Source: Eudorina sp. 2006-703-Eu-15 (lineage: Eukaryota > Chlorophyta > Chlorophyceae > Chlamydomonadales > Volvocaceae). From it: a stretch of DNA of 64,000 nucleotides. Positions 10,904-24,400 of this stretch are shown piece by piece (the first letter of the stretch is position 1; every line of letters starts with the position of its first letter). Position numbers and translations under genes: made by a program. The notes beneath the pieces were generated by a model. It saw nothing but the letters and a program-made list of their open reading frames with translations. It ran no database searches and had not been told where the DNA came from. Location: the NCBI GenBank assembly GCA_003117195.1, contig BDSI01000009.1, positions 992,001 to 1,056,000 on the forward strand, given 5' to 3'.

Positions 10904-13900
10904 TTACCGCGTGTGCGGTATGCGGCTATACAGCCACTGGATGATGGTGGCGAAGGCGTCATCTTGCGAGGGGTCGCCCCGGTAGGGCCGCGGCAACGGC
11001 AGCTTCGGGCCCGGATGGGGGCCCCCGCCCTCTCCCCCGGCCACTGCCCCGCTCGCAGCTCCGAGCTGACCCTGCACCACGTCCCGCAGCGCCCGGCCCC
11101 CAGCTCCGCTCCCGCCGCCGCCGCCGCCGCCGGCGGCGGCGGCGGCAGCCTGGCTGCGTGCCGCCTCCCTTCGCCGCGCCTCATCCTCGGCCTGGGCCCA
11201 GTTGCGCTCCTGCGCCCGCTTCAGCTCGTCCGCCAGGGCCGGCAGGGAGGCCCAACGGTACCTGCGGGGTGGGATGGGGTGCGGTGAGGTGGCGTGGGAT
11301 TTAAAAAGGAAACCAGTCATGGCGTGAGATGGGGGATCGAGCGGCCGAGCCGGATTGCGTCGCGCCGTTGTCGTATCAAATCTTAGCAAAGGGTCACCGC
11401 GGGTCGCAGGCCTCAGGCGCACGTGGGCTCATATGGGCTGCAGTACTCTGCAGACGCGGAGTGCTCGGCGGTAATGGCCAGGTGCAGGCCAGGTGCTGGC
11501 CAGGTGTGGGGTGTGGGTGCGTGTGGGGATGTCCGCTGTGCAAGGGTGCATGGGTGGGTGTACTCGGGTTCGGGTGATGGTTCTTCTTGAGGTGCACGGG
11601 ATGGCCTGGAGTCAGGGGCGGGGCAACCCGCCGGTCATCGATGACGGCAGCAACGAGCCGGCCGACGGCCGTGGTACCCGTGTCCGTTCGTTTCGCGCAT
11701 AGTATATGTGCGTCCAATGAGCAACCTATGAGCCGCGCGCATAGTCAAGCTCAGCGGAGGGGTGACAGCCAAAGGTCTGGAGCGAGCCGCAAGGAAATGG
11801 AAGGCAACTAAACGAGGGCAGGGGCAGAATTCCCGATCCTGAAAGCGTGGACCCCCGTGTGCGGGCGGCCCCACCGCGGACGGCTCTTGCCTAACATAGA
11901 ACATGACAACCTTAATTCTGGCCGGTGCTGTACATCCCGTACTACAGGCCACGGGCAGCGTGGTTGGCGCGCGGCTCCCCCGTACCGCCGCTGTGGTTGA
12001 TGTGCGGGCAGCAGCCCGAGCTGCTGAGCTGCCGAGCGGCTGACAGCATCTGTAGCAGCGCGACACAAAGGCTTACTCGAGATGTCTGGAACCCCATTCT
12101 TGGGCTATTTTTTCTTTGCGGTCCGGCCTGTAAGCAGGGCTGGCTGTCCTGCTACACCTTCCCACACTCGGGGAATCGATCGTCCTCGATCGAACTTGGG
12201 CTTGGGGTCTTGGAACTCCGGGTAAGGTCTCGGGGAGAGTTCCAGACACGGGGATCGCCTCAACCCTAACGCGGGTTGACTGTCCCCTCACCAATGTGCA
12301 CGCGCCCAGGACCGTTGCCGCCGGTGGGATTCGAACCCCGCCGCGTCGGCCAACCTAGGTCTCGATACCAGTGTAGCAGCGCGACACAAAGGCTTACTCG
12401 AGATGTCTGGAACCCCATTCTTGGGCTATTTTTTTCTTTGCGGTCCGGCCGTGTAGCAGGACAGCCAGCCCTGCTTACAGCATCCGCTAACACCTCTTCC
12501 GACGGATGCGAATTCCTTGCAATAACCAAGGCAACGGCAGGTGGCAAGCTCGTGGGCTGTACACGTTGCATGTCTGTTCTCTCAAGACCACAGACACCTG
12601 GCCCGAAGGGGCCAGTGGAGGGGGCAGAGGAAGCAGGCCCGGCGCGCAGCGCCCCGCCATGCGGCCACCGGCTCCACTCACCGCTGCCACACCCGGCCCA
12701 GGTGCGCCTGCTTGCTGCGGATGGTCTTGGGCGGGATGGCGCGCAGGATGTCCAGCAACTGCGGCACCGCCGCCTGCGGCAGCCGCAGCCCGAAGGCGTC
12801 CACGTCCAGGATGGACTCGAACACCGCCTCCACGCCGTCCGCGATGATGACGGGGATGCAGCCGTGCAGCACGGCGTCCTCCATGCGGGCGGACCAGCCG
12901 TCACCTGGAAACCAACGAACAAAGGAATCAACGAACAAAGGAATCAACGAACAAAGGAATCAACGAACCAAGGAACCCACGCTTTACCCCAATACTTGTT
13001 GTTTCGGACTGCACACAACCGCAGGAGCACGTCACACGCCCGCCGCCCGGCCCCGGCCCCGGACCGCCCGCCCGGCCCCCACCTGGCGCCACCAGGCAGA
13101 ACACCGCCCGCGACAGCATGTTGGAGTAGTCCCCGGGCACGTCGCTGCCATCGCCGATGTAGAACTGGTACTTCTTGCCCCAGTCGCCCTCCTTGGCCAT
13201 CTTATAGATCTGGACGGGCAGTCAGGGGGACCAGGGGCAGGCGCACGGACCCGCGGGTGAGGCCAGATGGGGGCCAAAACCTGGGCGGAGGTGCGGAGCA
13301 CGGCGTAGCAAGCCCCAGACCATGGCGTGAGAGGGCCTAGAGGCCTTGAGGTAACCGGGACCCTGCTGCCTTTAACCTTCCTCGGGTTTCAAGCGACAAG
13401 CAAGCCCAGGGCGAGCCCGGTCACCTCGGGGATGAGTGGCTGCCACTTGGCCCTCCAGCCGCCAGCCCCTGCCCGGCAAATGGCTCAGAACGCAGAGCGC
13501 ATTTCCTGTCATGTCATACATCGCCAGTCACGTGGGCCAGCCAGCGACCCAGCCCGCCATCCGCCTCTTCCCCCCAACAGCATTTTACCCACCTGCTGTC
13601 GGACGCCGCGGCTGTAGTTGGGCAGACGGTTCTTACCCACATCACCCCTGGGGTGTGAGGAGAGGGGAAAGGGCGGAGGCGCGGTGAGACGGGGGAGAGG
13701 GGTCAGTGCGGCTGAGGGCGCGGTTGTCCCACACATCTGGACGCGGCCCCCGGGAACCAGCGCAACCTCGGGAACCAACACCGAGACAAGGTAAGGGTGG
13801 CGCTAAGCGGCTGCCCGGGGTCCGGAGGGCAGCAGCCACTCGGCCCCCGTACGTCCGCCGATGCAGCGCTTTGGCGGGGAGGGGCCACGGCTCGGAACTC

Positions 13901-16900
13901 ACCGGTGGCGGGAGTCAGTGTGCACCCACATAAACCCATGCATCCGTACCCGTACCCGTACCCGCAAACCCACCTGAAGAAGAACAGCAGGTCGCGTTCC
14001 TGTGCAGCTCTGCCCTGCAGCGGACTGAGGTGGTAGTGGTGGGGTGCCTTGAACGCGGGGACCACAAGATCCTGCGGGGGGTCCGACGGGCGGTGGGGGC
14101 AGCGGGTGAACGGGACAGGGGGCGACGGAGCTGGTCGCCGCAGCCACCAAGGGTGCAGGAGGGGGGCCGTCGGATCCCGAGGGTGGCGGGGTTTGGCCGT
14201 CGAGGCCATGAACGTGACGCGGTGCGGCCCTCCGACCTGCAGGCGGCTGGCGCCCCTCCCCTGCGCATACCGCTGTGCCAGTCACCAACGCATGCTCCGA
14301 GGTTGGCCCAGGGGCCTCCCCTCCCCTCCCCGGGGCGGCGAGCCTTTCGGTTGTATGCCCAGGTTCTGATGAATGTTTCAACATCTCATGGGGGTCCCAC
14401 CAGCGTCAGAGAGAACGGGCTGTGGCCTCGCGGCCTCGGGCAGGAGACCGGCCTCGGCCCCATCGCGCGCACCTTCTCGGGGTTGAAGCAGGGGTGGCCC
14501 CTGATGTGCGTCACGAAACCCTCGGGCTGCAGCGGGCCCTGGAAGTCGGTGTCGTAGCTGTCAGCCAGGAACGCGGTGTTGCTCCTGCGCGAGGTAGGCG
14601 AACCGGGGCGGGCGGGGAATCTGAGGGGGGGACCGGGCGACGGCGCGCGTGTAGAGACCAGGGAGGGCATTCACCTCTTCATCACCTTCCTTTCGCTCAC
14701 GGCACGCTCTGTTTCAAACCGACGAAGCGACCTCCCTCCTCAAACAGGTCTGGACCCTCCAGGACCCTCCCCCCGCCACGCGGTGTTGAACTCACGTGTG
14801 GTTGAACTCGGTGCGGCCCCAGTGGGTGAGCCAGATGGAGGCGTTGATGGCGGTGGGCGCCCAGCACGCCCCCTCGTCGTGGGTGAACAGCCAGATGTGG
14901 TCGCGGCCGCCCCGCCGCTGCCAGTAGGGGAAGGTGGCGTTGATCCAAGCCAGGGTGTCGCGAACCATGTTGACCATCTGCTTCACTCGGGGCCCTGTGG
15001 GGCGGGGCGGGGCGGTGGGGTGGGGCGCGGTCAGCACGGGGAAACACACATAACCACAGACAGGTTCGGGTCGGGCGGGTTCTAGCAATCTTAGATTAGT
15101 ATTTACAGCGCCTGTTCACGCAATTCTGTTTCGCCTGTTTTCTTTCCTGCCGGAACTTGAACTTCGCTGTGGCTCTACCCACCCGGGTAGCGAGGCTGAT
15201 GGGTACCCTTTCGTCCTTTCTGAGACCACCGGGCCAATCATGTAACCATACAAGTACCTAAAGGGGCCTTCGTCGATCTCTCTCAACGGTTGGCTTGCTG
15301 CGTCGCGTGCTTGTGTTTCGAAAAGAAACGCACCCCACCCAGTAGTGCCAGTATACTGATCAGGAAGCCTTCCACCGACTGAAGAAACACCGGGCGGCCT
15401 ATGGCGCAAACGTTCCAGTGGCCGCAGCGGAATGGAAGTAAGGGCCGGGACGGTGAGGGAAGTGGGAAGGCGGCAGTCAGGTGTGCCCGCCGGGGAGTCG
15501 AGAGGCCGCATGTTGCCTACGCTTCCCGTGCCTTCTTCCCAGTGTTGGCGCGAACTCCACCGGGGACCCCATCACTCATATCGATTGCTCCGCGCCCCAC
15601 CCAAGGCTAGAGCAGCCGCGAACCCATACCAGCCCACCCATCCGCCCCGGATCTCACCCCCAGGTTCTGGGAACCACGGCGCATCCGCCCACACCCCGAT
15701 TGGGAAGGGCAGGCAGGACGCGTAGTGGGGCACGTAGAAGAAGTCCGCCTGCGGGATACCGCGTGTGGCGGTGTGCGGACACAGTGACCATGGCGAGGAG
15801 CGGTCCCCACAGATTGTGTCACCAGCAAGTCGCTGTGCGGTTCCCCCAAATACGTCAAGAAACGCAAGAGAGATCTCGCCATCCCTGGCCTCAGTCAGCC
15901 CCCGGACGCATCCCCAACCCTGGTGTGTGCCACCCGCCTACGGGCTACACGATCCTTGATCCCCACTGCAATACCCGCAGCTCTGCGAGCATAGGTTTCG
16001 AGTCCACAGCCACATCCATGCCGAAGTTCCCGCTGCCGCGGCACCGTCCCTGGATCGATTCGCAAGCGCCGTCGCATGAAGTTGCTTTGCAAATCGCAGC
16101 TCATCGCCGCAGCGTATCCACGGCAAGCAGTGCACGGCTATACAGCTGGCTGGCTTTCAGCCGCTTGACACCGGTCCCATCGACCTTCCATTGCCCCATA
16201 CCCTCCGCCCATACCCTCCGCGATCGCAGCTTGTCAGCGATTTGTCCAAGCCATCGGTCTATCCCTGGGTGGATCCGACGCACTCCCAGCCCCCTTTCTT
16301 CCCTCCCCAAACTCGCACCCGCACCCATCCCCCCACCGTCGCTCTGGCAGCAGCGCAGTTTGTAAATGTCTACCAATTTCCTATATCTTCCCCCTGCAGC
16401 CCGCCTCCCCACCTCCTCCGGGTCGAACGTGCGGTGCTCGCTGATGAGCAGTGACTCGTGCAGCAGCGTGTCCGCCGCGTAGACCCACATGTCCGTCCAG
16501 TGGGTGCCGTTCTGCGGGTGCGTGTGCAGCCGGTGCACGCACCAGGTGGGGCTCACCCTGCGGCGCGATTGTGGGGTCCGGAGTGGGGCGGGTACAGAGA
16601 GTGGGGTGGGGGTGGGTGGGCAGCAGAGGCTCGAGATGCGCTGCACAGTGGGCTGCGCTGACCGTCACTGTGCACCGGGTGGGGTGGGGTTGGGTGCAGT
16701 CGTTCACGGATGTGCATTGGAACCGAGGGCGCCCTGGGGGATGAAATGGATGCGGGCGCAGGGTACAGACACCCGCAGCGCGGGTTGGAGCGGGGCGCGG
16801 GTATTGCCAAAGAAATTGGAAGATTAGACTAAACAGTAAACACCCCAGCACACCTGTACTGCAGGATCTTGCTCTGGTACAGCGGATCCAGGTCATACAC

Positions 16901-19900
16901 GTAGATGAGCGGCCGCTTCCGCTCAGCGGCGGGCGGCGGCTCCATCGCGGCCGGCGGCTCCGAGCCCACCGTCTCCTTCAGCCAGCGCCTGCGCCACACA
17001 CGCACACACCCACGTTCACCTCGCAGCATCGTTACTCCATCAGCCAGGGGAACGTGGTGCCGAATTGGGCAAAGCTACCTCTCGCCCACACCTGTTGGTC
17101 GGCGTGCCATTGCAGAGCGGGTGGTGCGGCTCATGGCCGGTGGGCCGGGCAATCGATCGACCCGGAATTGAGTCCTTAAGTCGGCCCCCCCGGGTTGCAC
17201 CGCGCGCCCCGCCCCGCCCCGCCTCGCCTCCGCTCGCCTCCGTTGGCCGAGACCGACAGCGTCCGCAGCACAACCCGGCCTATCCCTCGCCCTGCACGGA
17301 CTTACGTGTAGGGCACTGAACTGGGCAGCAGCGGCAGCCCCGCCCGCCGCCGCGCGCAGTCGTGGCCGTAGTAACCCTCGTCGCAGCTGCACGGGGTCCA
17401 CGGGGACGGCATGTGCGTGCTCATGTGAGGTATGGTTACACAGGGCCGGCAGCACGCGTAGTGCACAAGGGGTGTGGTGACTGTGGTGTGCGCCCGCAGG
17501 TGTCCAGGTGTCCACGCTCCACACATTGGAATTGGAACCTGGGCAGCTTCCTGAGCGGCTGAAGCGCTGTCAATGGGGCTCACGACAGCCGATTTCGTCG
17601 ACAGGCAAGGTAGCAGTGGAGGTCGCGGCGGGGAGTGGGCCCCTGCACAGGCCCTGGAGGGGCCCCGGACAAAAAGCCAAGGCGCCAGCCGTCCTGCTAC
17701 GCCGTCCGCCAGCCATCCATACCAGCTAACACGGCACCTGGACCCCTGGCTGCCGCCCCCGCTCTTGTTGCCCCTCGCTTTACATGTTACTGCCAGAAGC
17801 CCACCCCACATGTTCCTGCAGGAAGCCCACATGGTACATCCCTGGTAGAATGGCTGCAGGGTGTGTTTCGGTGCACTTGTGGAGCCTGTCCGGTGCGCCA
17901 CGGTGGCGCGGTTTCGTTCCTGCTGTGTGTGGTGAGGAGGCCGCGGCGGCTGTCGCCGATGACCCGTGGGGATCCACTGCAACGTCATCAACATATGATA
18001 CATCCGCCATCGCCGCCGAACCGCCGAGCCGATCCTCCCGACATCGGAATCGCCGATCCGCGCCACTCACTTACACCAGCCCAGGTAGCAGCGCCCGTGG
18101 CCGCTGCAACCCCCCGGGCAGAAGGCCTCCACGGGTTCGTCGCACGTTCGACCGCCCCAGCCGTCCATACCACAGCCGGGGGCCCACTGCGGGTCGCTCA
18201 CGTTGCAGTACCCACGGGGCCCGTACACATCCGCGTACGGCACCTCCCCGAACGCCTTGGAGCCGTTCCACGTCTGCAAGGGTCAGCATGCGAACGCGAC
18301 CCCGACACAGCAAAGCACAGCGTGTAGCACAGCACAGCGGTCATGGTGCCTTGATAGGGAGCCCAGAGGTTGGCCGATTGGCGGATTGCGCTTGGCAAGG
18401 ACGTGTAGTGCGCGAATACAGCATGGCCAGGCGGTGACACCCGAGATGCACGTCTGCGGCGTGGCAGGCCCCGGGGTGCGGCCGCAATCGCACCAGGATG
18501 GCATCATTTCAACTGCCCGTACTGTGCTCAATTGGCATTGATGCAGCGCCGCTCACCGTCTTCGGCGCGTTGTGCAACGTGATGAGCGGCCTGCCCACTT
18601 GGATCGGCGGCGTGCCCGGGGGAGCGTCCGGGGGGGCAGGGATGCGTCCCATGGGTCCGTCGCAGTAGCAGATGGCTGTGTCGTCGTCGCAAACGCCTGC
18701 GGCGACGCACGTTCAGGCAGACGCCAGCATGTGGGTTCTGCGGCGCTGACGGCGACCCCCAGACCGGCGGAGCCGAACAACAGCGGCGGAAGCGGCACAT
18801 CGATGCGAACATGCGATGTGGCGCACGCAGCACGGCTTGGGTCTCATCAGCAGCGCATTGATCGACAAGTGAGCAGCTAAGGCCGCGTCACCTCTCATGC
18901 GCCGCACATTCCATAAGATATAATTCGTATCCGTCCGGATACCGGACGACACCTGCAATCGGATCAGCGCGCGCGACCCTTCACAAGGCCCTGCCGGGTC
19001 TCCTCTGCGACCTTTTCTCGAGTAAGAACCGAGTCCATTGATGCGCTGTATATCAGTCGCCAATTGTTCCCCATCCTAAACCCAATGCACCCGTCTCGTT
19101 GCGGTTGCTGCCGTTCGCGGGCCATCGCGCAGCAGCTGCGGGTCCCACTCTGCGGCGCGGCCGCAGCCGGACCCAGCCCCGACCTCCACCCCCAAGCGCT
19201 GATCCGCTCACCCCCGCAACGTCCGTACAGGAAGTGCACGGACATCTCCCCGATGTCCAGATCACGCTTGTCGGGCCCTATGTGTGAGTACGGCTCAGCG
19301 CGCCGCTCGAACGCCTCCCTGCGGGCCAGGGCCAGGGCCGCGCGGCACGATGGTTTCAACAGGCCTTAACTGGTTGCTTCAGGAGGCAGGCAGAAGGGGC
19401 GTCCGGGCCCCGCCAAGTACCCCAATCAACCGTGTCAGACACAGTTCGGCCGCAGCAGCAGCAGCAGCACGAAGCCCCGCCTCAGCCATGCGATGCCAGC
19501 GTGCCGCGCGCGCCAATATCACTGGGCCGTGTTGCGGAATCCTTTCGCCGGGCCTTGGGATTCCAAATCCCAATGACCTCCACGCGACTCCAGTACGGGC
19601 CGTACCTCTGTCTATGTGCGCACGGCCGCTTGAAGGGTGTTTTGCAGCCCTCGCCGGTCCACCCCGCTGGGCAGTCGCATTTCCCGGTGTCGTAGTTGCA
19701 GCGGCCCACGTTGTTGCAGCCGCCAACACAGTCCAGGTTGCCGCGAGGGGCGGGCTTCCAGGGCACAGGCTGCAGAGGGGGAGGCGCAGGGTATCGGGGT
19801 GGGGGCGACGGGCAGGCGTGCAGCAGCCAATGGAGCCACGTGGAAGACGTGGCTGGCGCCTAGGCGCCGAGAATGGCCGCAGCGCGAAATGTTTGTGGAT

Positions 19901-20333
19901 CCTGCCCAGATCATATATGCAGCTGCTGCCTTGCGGTACAGGGGGAAACGAGCGTCACTGGTCGTGGACACATCCAGGAGTTGCGGAGCGGCTGCTGGAC
20001 GCTATCCGTGTCTGGAAATTTCGAGGGCTCTAGCATGTGAGCACTGGGGGGTGATGTAATGGCCACAATCGAGAGTCAGGCGGCCAGCATCTCCCCTACG
20101 CCAGCCGATTCCTTGCTTGCTGCACCTTCCCATGACCAGAAGGGCGTAACAGAACTGACTCTGCTCCCCATCCTTTAACGTCGGCGGCCTACCTCTTGCG
20201 CCGCGAAGTTGGTGCACCACGTCCCGCGCGTGTACGCGCAACGTTGCTTTGAGGGGGCCCCGAGGTGGTTGTGCAACCGTGTATCGGTCGCCCACGTGCC
20301 CACCACACATAGCAAAAGCCAAAGCAGTGCCAT
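10904..20333 (-). CDS. EGF-like/exostosin family glycosyltransferase (GT47), 16 exons, 792 aa
   Basis: Exons (minus): 20333-20193, 19769-19606, 19318-19212, 18696-18557, 18273-18071, 17386-17306, 16988-16854, 16557-16413, 15748-15658, 14994-14796, 14584-14473, 14071-13974, 13647-13593, 13209-13083, 12904-12682, 11261-10904; every phase joins. Signal peptide MALLWLLLCVVGTWAT. The first EGF-like module is at about residues 61-89 (CNNVGRCNYDTGKCDC), followed by a Cys-rich segment with CDDDTAICYCDG. A second EGF-like module follows at about 236-270 (CSGHGRCYLGWCNCDEGYYG). The exostosin/GT47 domain starts at about 304 (RPLIYVYDLDP) and includes ADFFYVPHYASC, WLFTHDEGACW, FYIGDGSD and the donor-binding region MEDAVLHGCIPVII. 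Members act in the Golgi or ER lumen on cell-wall or extracellular glycans. The exact donor and acceptor cannot be read from sequence. Confidence 0.93.
12046..12484 (-). mobile_element. TRIM-like miniature LTR retrotransposon (12051-12479) with 5-bp target duplication
   Basis: Direct terminal repeats of 106 bp (12051-12156) and 108 bp (12372-12479) flank a 215-bp interior with no ORF. Each repeat begins TGTA and ends TACA. The target-site duplication GCATC is exact at 12046-12050 and 12480-12484. Read on the minus strand, CTGGTATCGAGACC follows the 5' LTR directly, as a tRNA primer-binding site would, and a purine-rich GTGTGGGAAGG precedes the 3' LTR. These are the hallmarks of terminal-repeat retrotransposons in miniature. 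It lies in the last intron of the GT47 gene, in the same orientation. The LTRs are almost identical except that a 28-bp end segment is inverted (12129-12156 versus 12452-12479). Confidence 0.85.
12907..12977. repeat. ~16-bp tandem repeat (AAAGGAATCAACGAAC)
   Basis: Four to five near-exact copies of AAAGGAATCAACGAAC lie immediately intronic to exon 15 of the GT47 gene, beside its acceptor at 12905. Confidence 0.85.
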
Positions 20334-21389
20334 ACCGTTATCCTATGCTACTTCCCTAGGGATATCATCGAGGTTGAATTGCTACAGAGTATGCGGCGAA
20401 TGGTTGTTCAAAAAAGCGTTACTGGCCAACTGATTGTTCTAGATACTCAATTTCATTCACATCATGTCTTATAGCTGCCTACTGTGGCATCGATCACTTG
20501 GTGTGGTCAAGCTCAAGGTGTCACCGCTTTGGTTGCTACGGAGTTGATACTCTGGTTGTTATCCTTTGTGTCATATAGAAGGTGACCTCAGAGTTTTACA
20601 ACTGCAGAAACTCAGAAACATCGGTTGGTGTCCAGCCGTGCGTACAGATGAAGTTGGACAGACGCACGGGATTTCATACATGGAAACATACCCAAAGCCA
20701 TTGCACTTCGCCTCTTGAATAATTAACTTTGCTTAGGTGGGCACCATACCAGAGGCCGGGGTTTACTAAGAGCTGTTGACAGTCGGGCTGGTCCCGAGGT
20801 CACACTTATATGCGTCAGCCGGAGCGCGCCGAAGCCAAGGCCATAATGTTTGCAAGCGCAGCCGCAGCGATCTTCCCTTCGAAATCCGCCGGTACTACGG
20901 CATACTCAATCCTTACATGCCGAGGCCACGAAGGGTACCTGCCGCGTCAAACACATCTCTTATCGGAGCATGCATGCTTCCCATGATCTATGCAGCAACG
21001 CGTGGTCCGAACCGCGCAAGAGGTGCTGTTACAGTCGGTGACCCGTCAGGGTGCACGCCTGTCCACATCCAACATCCTGCCCCATTCTTTGCGACCCACG
21101 GCCGATTGGCCTGAGACCAAACTCGACCTACTTGCACATCCGCACATGCTTCGTCGCGGTGCATGAAGAAAGCCAGCACAACACACATTTCCGTCGTCCT
21201 CCGATCCCCCGTATTGCAGTCTGCTCGTGACCATACCGTAATGTACAGCAAGACACCCCTGCAAGACCATTCTGCCTCGGACCGATGCAGCGTCACAAGA
21301 GTCTCGCACGGACAACGATCAAACACGCCCCGCGTTTGATAGCACGCAGCGCGGATTCGATCGGACGTGCCCACGCGGCAACGCACGCG
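20334..21389. other. Intergenic, nothing recognised
   Basis: This is the upstream flank of the GT47 gene and the downstream flank of CCT5, which run head to tail on the minus strand. The segment 20430-20770 is AT-richer than its neighbours. I see no coding exon, tRNA or repeat. Confidence 0.5.
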
Positions 21390-21394
21390 TTACA
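21390..21394 (-). terminator. Probable polyadenylation signal TGTAA of CCT5
   Basis: TGTAA on the minus strand lies 55 bases past the CCT5 stop codon. TGTAA is the usual poly(A) signal in Chlamydomonadales. Confidence 0.7.
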
Positions 21395-21448
21395 GGGTCC
21401 CGTCCCATTGTGCCTAGCCGCCTAGCTGCCGAGACGCCGCGATGCGCA

Positions 21449-24400
21449 TCACTCGAAGTCGGATGGCTTGATGACGTCGTCGATTTTCAAGATCATCTTG
21501 CACACCTGCGCGTGTACGGGGAAATACGCAAATGAAGCGCCACGACAAGTTTTTTCTTTTTGGCTGCGTTAGACCGGATCTGCACAGTCACCAAAACATC
21601 GCGCACGAAGGCCGATCGCATATAAACGTCCCAACTCCCGCGCACCTGCGTCGCCAGGAAGAGTTGCTGCTTTTTCCCGATGACCGTCTCGAACACATTC
21701 TGTTCGCGCATGTCGTTGGTTCCTGCAGGGCGCGACAGCAACGTCCACATGGTTAACACATGACGCATACCACGGATTCGTACCATCGACACGTACGAGC
21801 TACGCATCACCTTACATGCACGATGTCAAAAGCCACTATTACAACTTCAAACTATCCCTTGTCCAAGGTCGGTTGCTGTGGTGGACTGCCACCACACCAC
21901 CGCGCGTCAGCTCGATGGAAGCCACTCCGACAACAACTGGATGCTGACAACCACCACCAGGACACGCACCCGTGTCGTTGCAGTCGATGCCGAGGTATGG
22001 GTTCGACTCCTCGAGTTGCCGCTTCTTAACCGAGGTCAAGCTCTCAATCGGCGGCAGTCCGCTGTTCTCCGCCAGGGCAAGCGGCACAGCCTGCAGGACG
22101 CAGTGCGCAACACGTGAACAATGGAGAGCGCGTCAGCTCTCCGTGTCCAGATGGTGCAACCGCATGGAAAGCCGCAGAGATTCGATTGACCATCCTCCTG
22201 TTGCCATCTCGCTCTCCTGCTGCGTTGGCTTCTGTGCATGTCCTCGAGACCCTACATCAAGTCCCTACTCAAGAGCCCCGCTGGATTGCACCCACGCCGC
22301 ACCTGCAACGCGTCCGCGAACGCCCGCATGGCGTAGTGCTCCACACCCGTCACCTTGTCCGCCGCCTCCTCCACCGCCAATGCACAGCTGATCTCGGCCG
22401 CGCCGCCGCCTGCACACGCAACACGGTCAAACTTCAATCATACGCGAAGCGACAGAGTCACCGCCAGCATTAGAATTCCACGATCCGCGCAACTGTGCAG
22501 TGTCAGCTCCAGTACTCACCGTACACAATCGCGTTGTCGCGCACCAGGTTGCGCGCCACACAGATGGCGTCGTGCAGCGAGCGCTTAATCTCGTCCAGCA
22601 CCATGCGGTTGCCACCACGTACGAAGATGGTGACCGCCTTGAGGTTGGGGCAGCCCTCGATGACCAGCATCTTATCCTTCGTGGTGCCGAAGCCCAACTG
22701 TGTGCATGGCGCGTGTGTTTGGTGCGGGATCAAGAGAGCGACCAAACGGAGCAAAACTAAGAGCCGGATGCCCACACCCCATGTTACCCCTGCCTTTGGA
22801 GCGTTGCAAAGCGCCCTGCGGCCCAACTTTCAAAGTACGTTATAACCAGCTGGCCAGCTAAGAAGCCCTGACAATAGGGCAGCATCATGAAAATTCCACA
22901 ATACGCGCCCCTGCATCAGGACACCTACCCGCAGGTTAGGCGCCCTTCCCAAAACCACTGACCTCCTTGACGCTGCCCGCGAAGCCCAGCTTGTCTGGCG
23001 TCAGCTCCTGGAAGCGCGGCACGATGCGCGCCCCCGTGGCCATGGCCAGCAGCTCGATCTCCACACCGCCGACCCAGCGCACCGCGGGAAGGTTCTACGG
23101 AGGACAGCAACCCGCATCACGTCCGCAGGGGACAGCGTCACGCGAAGGCTCCGCACTGTGACAATCAAGCTGCGCACCGCCATGAAGGCTGGTCCATCAA
23201 CGAGTATGACCGGCAGCCATAAGCCAACCGCCGACGATCACAGGCGTGTCTAAGAGTAAGGAGCTCAAGACACCTGATCACCTCACCAAGTAATGATATT
23301 TGTTTGGACTCGGGTGTCTGCTCAAGATTTGAGCACAGGTGCAAGCGACACCTGTATCAATGCCCCCTTCTAACCAAGGGATGGCGCCATCTCGCCCTCC
23401 GTTACCTCATGCATGAGCAGGTGGTTCGCCTCGTCGTCGAAGCCCCACTGGCAGATGACCAGCTGCGCCCCGCTGTCCTTGCACCGCTGCACCATATCCG
23501 TGAAGTAAGTGCGCTCGGCGTCCCGCAGCGCCTCGAACTTCTGCACCGTGTCAATGTCCACCTGCCACCCAGCAAGTCCGCGATATCCCGGGACATCAGA
23601 TGAAGTGTAAGTGCCTGCTTATTCATCTCCAGCGCAACACAGCTTCACATTGTACGCTTTCAGCATGGCTTGAAAGACCGTGATCTCGAACTATGATCAA
23701 GACTTCAAACTTCCGGAGTAATGCGAGGGCCGCATTGCCTGCCACCCAGCGCGAATGACTCCGACGCCGCTGCAAGACTATCCTCTGCACGCCGCTGCAT
23801 CAGCCAATCACAACTGGGTTCTCTTCACACTTTTTAATCCGTTGTGCCTCCGGATCGAAAGGGTTTATGACGGCGCCCACCTTGTGCTTCGTCTTCGGCT
23901 TCGGTGGCTCGAACGGGCATGTAAGGATTGCCACCTTGACGTCTTTTAGCTCCTTAGGCATCTGCGGGTGGCTGAACTCCTTGTCGATGACAATGCCCTC
24001 CACCAGCCGGGTGTCCTCCATCTTGCCGCCAACCTTGCCCTCCACCTACAGCAGGCAAACCGCCCAAGACATCCATTGTCAGCAATAATTCCCAGGCATG
24101 GGGTCCAGGCGTCGCGGACATATTGTCGTGCTCGTGCGACGAAGGAACCGTGGAACCGTCATGAGAGGCTCAGTGCGTCCCAGATGTCATTGGGTCCCGA
24201 GCCCCCATTCCCACATCAAGCCGTGCAGCAGTCGTCCCTCAAGTAACAGCTCCTTTAAGACCTTGCTCGAAGGTATACATGTTGATAATGCATGTTTTAG
24301 CCCTCGCCCCGCTGCAGCTGCCAAAAGCAGTTACTTGCAATGCCAACGGACATCCTGTCCACGTCGACATTCGCGGGAACACAGGATACCATCCACTCCC

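Noticed and set aside
12300..12371. Possible tRNA gene (minus strand, GGGTTCGAATCCCACC)
   Set aside because: Only the T-arm is convincing. No matching acceptor stem, D-arm or anticodon arm can be drawn, and it lies inside the TRIM-like element.
15070..15420. Odd-composition stretch in the GT47 intron between exons 9 and 10, considered as an rRNA or organelle insert
   Set aside because: I could not match it to any conserved rRNA or tRNA segment by eye, and it shows no clear terminal repeats.
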